Below are positions 47,285 through 53,919 of a DNA stretch of 53,919 nt, one piece after another. The stretch spans positions 1 through 53,919 of the forward strand of contig LSSL01000664.1 of assembly GCA_001953115.1 (NCBI GenBank), in the 5' to 3' direction. Source of the stretch: Smittium mucronatum. Its lineage: Eukaryota; Kickxellomycota; Harpellomycetes; Harpellales; Legeriomycetaceae. The translations under genes and the position numbers were made by a program. The notes beneath the pieces were generated by a model. It was not told the DNA's origin. It made no database searches and worked only from the letters and a program-made list of their open reading frames with translations. Positions within the stretch are counted from its first letter, which is position 1. Each line of letters starts with the position of its first letter.

Positions 47285-47404
47285 AACGTTTCAGATTTCC
47301 TAAATTCTGCGTAAAAAAAAAACGTTGCAGATTTCCTAAATTCTGCGTAAAAAAAACGTTGCAGATTTCCTAAATTCTGCGTAAAAAAAAAACGTTGCAG
47401 ATTA
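47285..47404. repeat. 34-36-bp minisatellite, about 3.3 copies
   Basis: Units AACGTTGCAGATTTCCTAAA TTCTGCGT plus an A run begin at about 47,285, 47,321, 47,355 and 47,391. Most length change is in the A run. Each unit can form a small hairpin, GCAGA pairing with TCTGC. The minus-strand open frame here encodes repeats such as RKSATFFFYAEF, an effect of the minisatellite. Confidence 0.9.
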
Positions 47405-47700
47405 TTAGCCCCTTTAGAACCGATGGTGAAAAAATAGATCTCATTTTTTGTAGAATGTTGTCTTGATTTTTTTTTAGGGAAATTATGCAATATTGTCATT
47501 AGATAAATATTATCAATATACTATTGGATAAATCAAGAGCTCAGGCCAATTGAAATCTTTATTTAGTACTCAAGTAGGTGTAATGCAAGATTTTGGGCCC
47601 TGAAAGTGCTAGAAATATTAATGTTTATTTTCTTTTTATCGATGAAAGATCTAATATATTTTAACAAAGTTCTCAACTACTAATAAATCGTGTGTATTTA
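47405..47700. other. Intergenic stretch
   Basis: Nothing was recognised. Confidence 0.4.
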
Positions 47701-47712
47701 CTGCTACGAAAT

Positions 47713-47735
47713 CCCTTTAAAAAAAAAAAAAAATC
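47713..47735 (+). mobile_element. Poly(A)-only retroposition scar (23 bp)
   Basis: The 12-bp direct repeat CTGCTACGAAAT occurs at 47,701-47,712 and 47,736-47,747. The insert is CCCTTT, about fifteen A and TC. It looks like a target-primed insertion in which little more than the tail was copied. The parent element cannot be told. Confidence 0.5.
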
Positions 47736-47970
47736 CTGCTACGAAATAGTTCGCCTATTTCTAATTGACCGACATGTCATTCCGCATAATTTTTGTCCAC
47801 TAAAATCACTGTATTAAAACGTTTTTTTAAAAGGCATACTTTATATAAAAAAAAAATTAATCCCGGATTTTATTGTCAGATAACATCAAGCATATTGATA
47901 CAAACCAGTCACTTTTGCTGGGTATATGGTGATGGGGCGATTAAATATTTACATCTCACCTACTTTTTGA

Positions 47971-48000
47971 TAATTCCGTGATACAAAAAAAAAACCCCCC
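47971..48000 (+). mobile_element. Retroposon family A, extreme 5'-truncated insertion (30 bp)
   Basis: The insert reads TAATTCCGTGATAC, ten A, then CCCCCC. TTCCGTGATAC(A)n is the exact 3' terminus of retroposon A copy 3, 700 bp away. The direct repeat ACTTTTTGA flanks it at 47,962-47,970 and 48,001-48,009. The six extra C after the tail are unusual. Confidence 0.7.
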
Positions 48001-48044
48001 ACTTTTTGACCACTTAAAATAAAACACTAAGACATGAACAACAA

Positions 48045-48720
48045 CCCCTAAGAGTGAAATACCTTGCCGTGGTTTAGGGGCTTAATAGTATACTTTTCGA
48101 AGCATACTAGACCAAAATTTCACACAGCGTTGTACTATTCTTGGTTGGGAGTAGTGGAGACAGCGCACAGCGTTGCACTATTCTTGGTTGGGAGTAGTGG
48201 AGATAGCGCACAGCGATTCGGAGGACAGCGATTCCAGAGGAGGACCATCTAGAAACAGGAGGAACCGATCGTTTAGCACAGCTGAGACATAGTCTAGTGC
48301 ACAAGTCCAGCGTTCGGCGGTCAGAATGATCTCGGCACCTATCAGCTATTTGTAGGAAAGACATATCTATCAAACCCACTTTTGGGTAGGAGCCTAATTT
48401 TATTAATCCTGTTAGAAGTAGGATCTGACTAGGAGCTCAATAGCTTCAATGAACTGTTGTTCATTGACAAAGAGCTTAATTCATGACTGCACGTAACCTC
48501 AGTCATCCAGCCTACTTGAAGCAATTCCAGGGGGGGTCTTTCGGTTGGTAGATTGAACCCTTTTCCCGTAGGTACGCAGCCGGTAGTCCGGCAGAGGAGC
48601 TTATTGTAGTTAGGATAATAGTCTTTTCTATACGTCTTTTTCTTTTTTTCAAATTTTTTTAGTATAGTTTTTAATGACGTTATCTTACAATAAAATTCCG
48701 TGATACAAAAAAAAAAAACA
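48045..48720 (+). mobile_element. Retroposon family A, copy 3
   Basis: It begins CCCCTAAGAGTGAAATACC and ends AATAAAATTCCGTGATAC plus a long A tail. The 8-bp repeat AACAACAA at 48,037-48,044 and 48,721-48,728 is the probable target duplication, although its A-rich nature makes it less decisive than in copy 2. It is very close in sequence to copy 1. It is longer because of a 43-bp internal tandem duplication at 48,129-48,214. Open frames of about 60-100 codons in and across it are not conserved between copies. Confidence 0.8.
48129..48214 (+). repeat. 43-bp tandem duplication inside retroposon A copy 3
   Basis: Units 48,129-48,171 and 48,172-48,214 start GTTGTACTATTCTTGGTTGG and GTTGCACTATTCTTGGTTGG and differ at two bases. 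Copies 1 and 2 have this segment once, so the duplication is specific to copy 3. Confidence 0.9.
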
Positions 48721-48728
48721 AACAACAA

Positions 48729-48996
48729 TACTAAATTTTATACAGTAGTATCATAAATTATATTTTATAAACTTAACTCTTCTTAATTTTATAGATTTTT
48801 TCCTTTTTTTAGCATCAGGATTATATCTAGAGAAATTTATATTTAAAAAATCTAAATATTGATATAAAATGCGATAACCTTTATATTTTTAATTTTAATT
48901 AACTTTACCGGCTAATTTGGATATTTAATAACATATGTGAGTATTCAAAAAATGAACTTTATGTAATTGTTTATTTCCTAAGTTTGTAGACATATT
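48729..48996. other. AT-rich spacer between retroposons A and B
   Basis: Nothing was recognised. Confidence 0.4.
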
Positions 48997-49600
48997 CGTG
49001 GTTTAGGGACTTAAGAAATTCATTTGAAAAGATGGACTTCACTAAAATCCTAAAAAAAAATTATCTACTTTAGGTAAGGAGTAGTGAAAGAATCTTAAAG
49101 TTTCAAAGAAAAATAAACAAATAATAGCCAATCTAAAAGAACAGAATTAGAATTTTGTTCTGTTCTGTCTTTGCGTCATCTGCATAAACATCCCTAAATC
49201 TTTTAGAGAAACGATTCTCCAGAGTTTAGTGTTTTTTTATATTAAATCCGTAATGTTAAAAAATATTTACTAACTGGATTCTAGATTCTATTATTCCTGT
49301 TAGATTTAGGGTCTAAAGAGGATTCTAACCATATCGGTGAATTTTATCTCGCTGATTTCTAGCTTAATTAATGACAACACATCACCATAGTAATATAATC
49401 TATTCGATTAGATGCCCGATGGGGTATTCTGATGGTAAATACGACTTTAACCGATTTTACGCACGTATCAAATGAATATAAAGAGGAGTTTATTATGGCT
49501 GAGGAAATCGATCTTTTCTATGCCCTGCACATTTTTTTCACTTCTGATTTTTCCACATAGTTTTTACAAATTCTATTTGCCAGTAAAATTTTTATATATA
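48997..49600 (+). mobile_element. Retroposon family B, copy 2
   Basis: It begins CGTGGTTTAGGGACTTAAG and carries the central block TATTATTCCTGTTAGATTTA. Its 3' section is GAAATCGATCTTTTCTATGC then CCTGCACATTTTTTTCACTT, which parallels the 3' section of the copy at 42,239. The start and centre also align with family A. The copy is degraded, and the exact end and duplication could not be fixed. A 62-codon open frame in it (49,472-49,660) is not supported. Confidence 0.5.
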
Positions 49601-52600
49601 ATAAAATCAAATTATTTATCAACATCTGCACATGGATTTAATACTACTTCTTTGATCTAATTGATGCTTTTCGATTTGTTTTTATGCATTTCAGCGTGAA
49701 TAAAACTTATAAATAACCAGAAATATAAATATTGGTATAAATAAAGTTTTATAATTATTTTAAATCACTATTTATTTGATAAGATCTCGTTTTTCCCCTT
49801 TAGAGTTTGAAAAAATTACTTCAAATTTATTCCAAAATATAATACTTTTTTTTAAGTTGTAAGATTTTTTAAATTCTTCCTTTTTTTATGATTCTGCTGT
49901 AGTTTCTGTTCATAAGAATGACAAAATAGGTAATGAATTTGAAACTGCTAGCTTTAAGAACAATTAGGCCAAATAATTAAAAAAACATTCTGATACTCAA
50001 ATGGCCATTATTAAATTTTTTTTATTATAAGTTCTCAAATTTTTCAACTTGAAAAACAATTCTTAGTCTAAATTTTATACAGATAATTCTTTTTTTATAA
50101 TAATTTATTTTTTTAATGGGAATTCTTAAAAGAAATCCCATATAAATGTGTTAACTAAAGAAAAAAGGTTGGAGGGTTTTTTTAAACATTATTTAAAACT
50201 CAACTAAAATTTATTTTAAATATTGATTTCAAATAAAGAATTAATTTTTCAATTCAAAGTTTGACTAATCAAGTATTATAACTATAATTTATTTATTTTT
50301 TAAATTTTTTTTTAAATTTCATATCCTGTTTCATCTACTAAAAAAAAACTTTGGATTTATAAATAATATATATATATATAATTTAATATTTATAACAGTT
50401 TTAACTGTAGAGCCAAAATATTTTTCCTCAATAAAAAATAAGACTATATTGGAAAAAAATATGTAATTTCTCTCTGTTAAAAATTTCCCAAACTAAGTAA
50501 TATAAAATCAGGAAATTTTTTTCTCTATTCACCTTTTTTTTTAAATAAAAAATTAAAATTATTATTTTGAAATATACGCAAGATATGAATTCCATAGAAG
50601 AAATAAATATAGCTACTACTACTTTAAAAAAATTCTCATTATTTTTTCCCTTTATTCTGTATTTCTTTATTTTATTTACATTTTGAAATACGAATTAATC
50701 AATATTTTTATTATATACAGAAAAAATTATATAAAATGAATTTATATTTAGTTGGATATATATTAAAAATCGACTATATTTCACAATTTATATCCAATAA
50801 AAATTATTTTTAAACAGATAATAATTTACGTAATAAGTATTTTCATATATTTTTTTGTCTAAAAATTTTGTGATTAAAATTTTTGCTATCATTATATAAA
50901 ATTAATAACTCATAAACTCATAAAAAAACATTAAATGTAATCCTTCTTATTTTTAAGTCCGTGATAAAAAAAATTTGGGGCCTTTTTCAATAATTTATAC
51001 ATATATAATTCGAGTTTAGTTTTTATTTTGTGTATATCGATTTGATTTCTGTAAATATGAAATTAGAAGAGAAAACATACTTTTTGGAGCACACGAATAA
51101 ATTTTGATTTTGAAATACATTTAAAAATTCAGAAATTCATTTCTAAAATATATTATAAATCAATTTTTCGTTTAATATAAGTGATTTTTGATTAAAAATT
51201 TCTATTAATTTAATTTAAAAATCAAATTTATAACTTATACTAAATTTAAACCAAAAAGATTATTTTTATTGTAAATATACTGTGTCTGATCTTCAATTAT
51301 TTTTTTTAAATACATAAATTCGCCAGTAAAAAATTATAATACCACTTTAAATCTCAATTAATGATTAATTTGAATATCAGTTTTAACATTTATTATATTT
51401 ATATTAATTATTGTAAATTCTTATACTGGAATTTTATTAATAGAATGTGTAATTTTTTAAAATATAAATGGAAAATGTTTTATGTTTTTTCTTAAACTTA
51501 ACCTTAGCCTTATGCTTATATTTTATATTCTATCAATTAAAATTACTTTTTTACAAAAAAAAATTCTTTAGCAATGAGTAACAAGGTAAGACAGAAAATT
51601 TTTATCTTTGTAAATTATTTTTGAATAATAATAAAAATATTTAATGAAAATATCTGATATCTAAAAAAAAATTTAACCATAACCGAATTTAATTAAAATT
51701 AAAACTAAAATTTATATAATTATCAGTATTAAATTTTTTGATAATATTCGGTAGAAATAATTTAGCATAAAATGAGTTAAAGGCCATTTATTTATCATAT
51801 ATTATTATAAAGTTTAATTTTTTTTTTTTCGAAAATCTAGAAATTTTATTATCGATAAAATAAAAAAATTAAATATTTAGAAATTTTAATAATTATGAAA
51901 AAAAGAATTTCGCATTGCAGCTTCGCTGGCGAAAATGTAAAACCATCATTGAGAAAAAACATTTCAATATTAAAATTTTACATTTTAATATATAAAAATC
52001 TTCTAATATATTTAAATATCACCCAGTTTTTTTAGAAATAAATTTTACTTGAGTTTAACACTATTTTTATTGATTCTTGCAAATATCAATAAAAAAATCG
52101 AAAATTTCTTCAGATTTATTTGAAAATGTCTAAATAATTATGATAATATAAAAATTATTTTTGAGCCCTTTAAGCCAAATTGAAGTTGAGTTTTGCAAAA
52201 TTTCATTTTTTTTGGAAAAATATTCGGATGGATAAAAAATTTCAATTAATACTAAATTAGAGGTTAAAATCATTCTAGATTTTTTAAAACCAAAAAAATA
52301 ATAAATTTAATAGATAATCTTATAACTTAAGATTATGTGAGATTGTAATAGTTAGCCATAAAGAATAAAATTGTAATTTTGCAAAAATTATGTCGTTTAA
52401 GCACTTAAATAAGACTTTGAATATCTTTTATCCATAATCCATAATCCATAACCCACTGTCTTTTAATTTTATTTCCGATTTATTAAAAACATGTGTGCAT
52501 TAAAAATAATTTTAGATCTATTTATCCAAAATTAAGCTATAATTATTAAGCAATTTACATCAATTAATAACGGAACAATTAAAGAGCCTTAATGTAGCTT

Positions 52601-53879
52601 TTTATCTATAAGAAAACCTCTGTAATCATTTTTTTTAAATATTTTTGCGGTTGAAGAATATTGCATAATTATTTTTTTTTAAATTTAATAAATTAAAATA
52701 TAACAGAAAATGTTATTGGAAAACTCGTTTTCGAAAAAAATCTTAATAATACGTAGTGATTGACATTTATAATGGAATTATTGATTATGCTTTATGTCTT
52801 AATTAATAAAAAATGAATCAAATATGTAGACTTTTAATTTAAAATTCGCAAAAAAATCATTATTAAAATTATTCTGCTTTTTATAAGGATTCAATTGCTC
52901 AAAAAGATGATTGGATAGATTGATCTTAAGATTAAAATTTTTTTATACCATAAGCCATTGAATTTAACTTTTTTGCGTTATTAAAGCACAAATATTTATC
53001 ATATAAAAACTATATGACCTGGTATATTTTTATTTCGAAAAAAATTTCTTTCTTTTTAATAGTATAAGAAATCTAACCTTAAGAGATTTTTTGACTAGAA
53101 AATTAATTAAACTTTTTGTAGTTTCACAGAAAAAAATTAAAAAGCTATACTCCCAGATAATAATGGATTATTTTTTAAAATAATAAATTGATATCGGAAT
53201 TATTTTTTTTAGATAAAATAAAAGTAAATATCAAATTAAAATTAATTTCCTGGATTTTTATGTTTTATATTTTTTTCATTTCTTTATTATTATTAAATGT
53301 AGTTATAATATATTTATTTAGTTTTGATGTATTAATTTAGCATAATTAAATGACTTTATATTATTACTTTTTTAAATGTACATAAAAGTGATAGAGATAA
53401 ATTTACGTAATAATTATAAGAAAAAATATTTGATATACAGTCCTAAATATTTTATTTTTATAAGTCCATCCGTTTTTCAGTTTTCATTTTTATAGCACTT
53501 TTATTTTAACGAAAGTTAGATTCTTACACTAGATGTAGTTATTAAGTAATTATTTTCGAATTTTAAATTATTCACATCCTTATTTTTTAAAAACACAAAA
53601 ATTTCTATAATAATGAAAACGAAATATACGCATTTTAATTGGGCCCAGATAAATTTATTAGATTATAAAAATATATTTATGGAGGATTTGTAGTTAGTTT
53701 TAGAAACATATAGTTATATGAAACGAATTCCGATGGATTTTTTTACATATAAAGATATCTATCAAAAACGGAAAATCCCATTTAATTAAGGTGAATTTTT
53801 ATATAAAATTATTCACATCTTTATAATTTTGAAATATACAGCTAAGATGATCTATTAAGTTTGCATTTAGTTCAAATTA

Positions 53880-53881
<2 letters not shown>
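49601..53881. other. AT-rich gene-free stretch to the window end
   Basis: Very low-complexity A/T sequence with no gene, RNA or transposon fossil that I could recognise. A brief less AT-rich spot at about 51,910-51,945 (CGCATTGCAGCTTCGCTGGC) is too short to interpret. Confidence 0.6.

Positions 53882-53919
<38 letters not shown>
53882..53919. repeat. (AT)19 microsatellite at the window edge
   Basis: An uninterrupted AT dinucleotide run reaches the last base of the window. If this is also a contig end, the assembly probably broke here because of the repeat. Confidence 0.95.

Noticed and set aside
48107..48728. Minus-strand open frames of 90 and 99 codons
   Set aside because: Lie wholly within retroposon A copy 3, and the corresponding frames in copies 1 and 2 are interrupted or different.
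1..53919. tRNA, rRNA or CRISPR features
   Set aside because: No sequence with a convincing tRNA cloverleaf, rRNA block or regularly spaced repeat-spacer array was found by reading; the SINE heads are only partly tRNA-like. Only a dedicated scan could exclude a tRNA fully.
53882..53919. (AT)n at the end as a telomere
   Set aside because: A pure AT dinucleotide run is a microsatellite, not a G-rich telomeric repeat.

Overview
The window looks like nuclear DNA of a fungus with a very A+T-rich genome. By eye about four fifths of the bases are A or T, and homopolymer runs are everywhere. The fungal assignment rests on two intact genes. One is a Pns1-type choline-transporter-like membrane protein. 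The other is a DUF4246 protein, a family I know from fungi. Each has one short GT..AG intron, and no bacterial gene packing is seen. I cannot name the species. The mix of decayed MULE, IS5/DDE_4-like and perhaps piggyBac-like transposases would suit an early-diverging fungus or an AT-rich isochore, but that is inference.

Layout. Positions 1-36 kb are a gene-free AT-rich desert. It holds transposon fossils: a possible piggyBac fragment (8.2 kb), an IS5/DDE_4-like transposase (18.5 kb), a possible second DDE fragment (20.4 kb), an unidentified decayed protein (27.5-29.1 kb) and a MULE transposase (34.15-35.5 kb). It also holds a 1.53-kb element with 230-bp terminal inverted repeats (23.86-25.39 kb), two piggyBac-like MITEs (4.2-4.65 kb) and copies of a 155-bp poly(A)-tailed SINE with clear target-site duplications. 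A run of N at 16,723-16,996 is flanked by two identical 442-bp segments, which looks like two contig ends that were never merged.

Positions 37.6-44.9 kb are the gene island, with visibly higher GC. The DUF4246 gene (37,632-39,448) and PNS1 (43,163-44,886) are both on the minus strand. Between and around them (36.1-49.6 kb) sits a dense set of retroposons. Family A is about 620 bp, ends in a poly(A) tail and has 8-15-bp target-site duplications; it has three long copies and one extremely truncated one. Family B is related to A and has two copies. The region also has a third repeat family (C), a piggyBac-like MITE, a 222-bp MITE and two minisatellites. From 49.6 kb to the end the sequence is again AT desert, finishing in an (AT)n run at the window edge.

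The two genes show no obvious functional link. Pns1-type proteins are multi-pass plasma-membrane proteins of the CTL/SLC44 family. The DUF4246 protein keeps an HxE...H...R pattern that resembles an iron/2-oxoglutarate oxygenase site. The most distinctive content is the retroposition record. Several unrelated templates, including stubs of only a few tens of bases, carry poly(A) tails and 8-17-bp duplications. That implies an active LINE-type target-primed machinery elsewhere in this genome.
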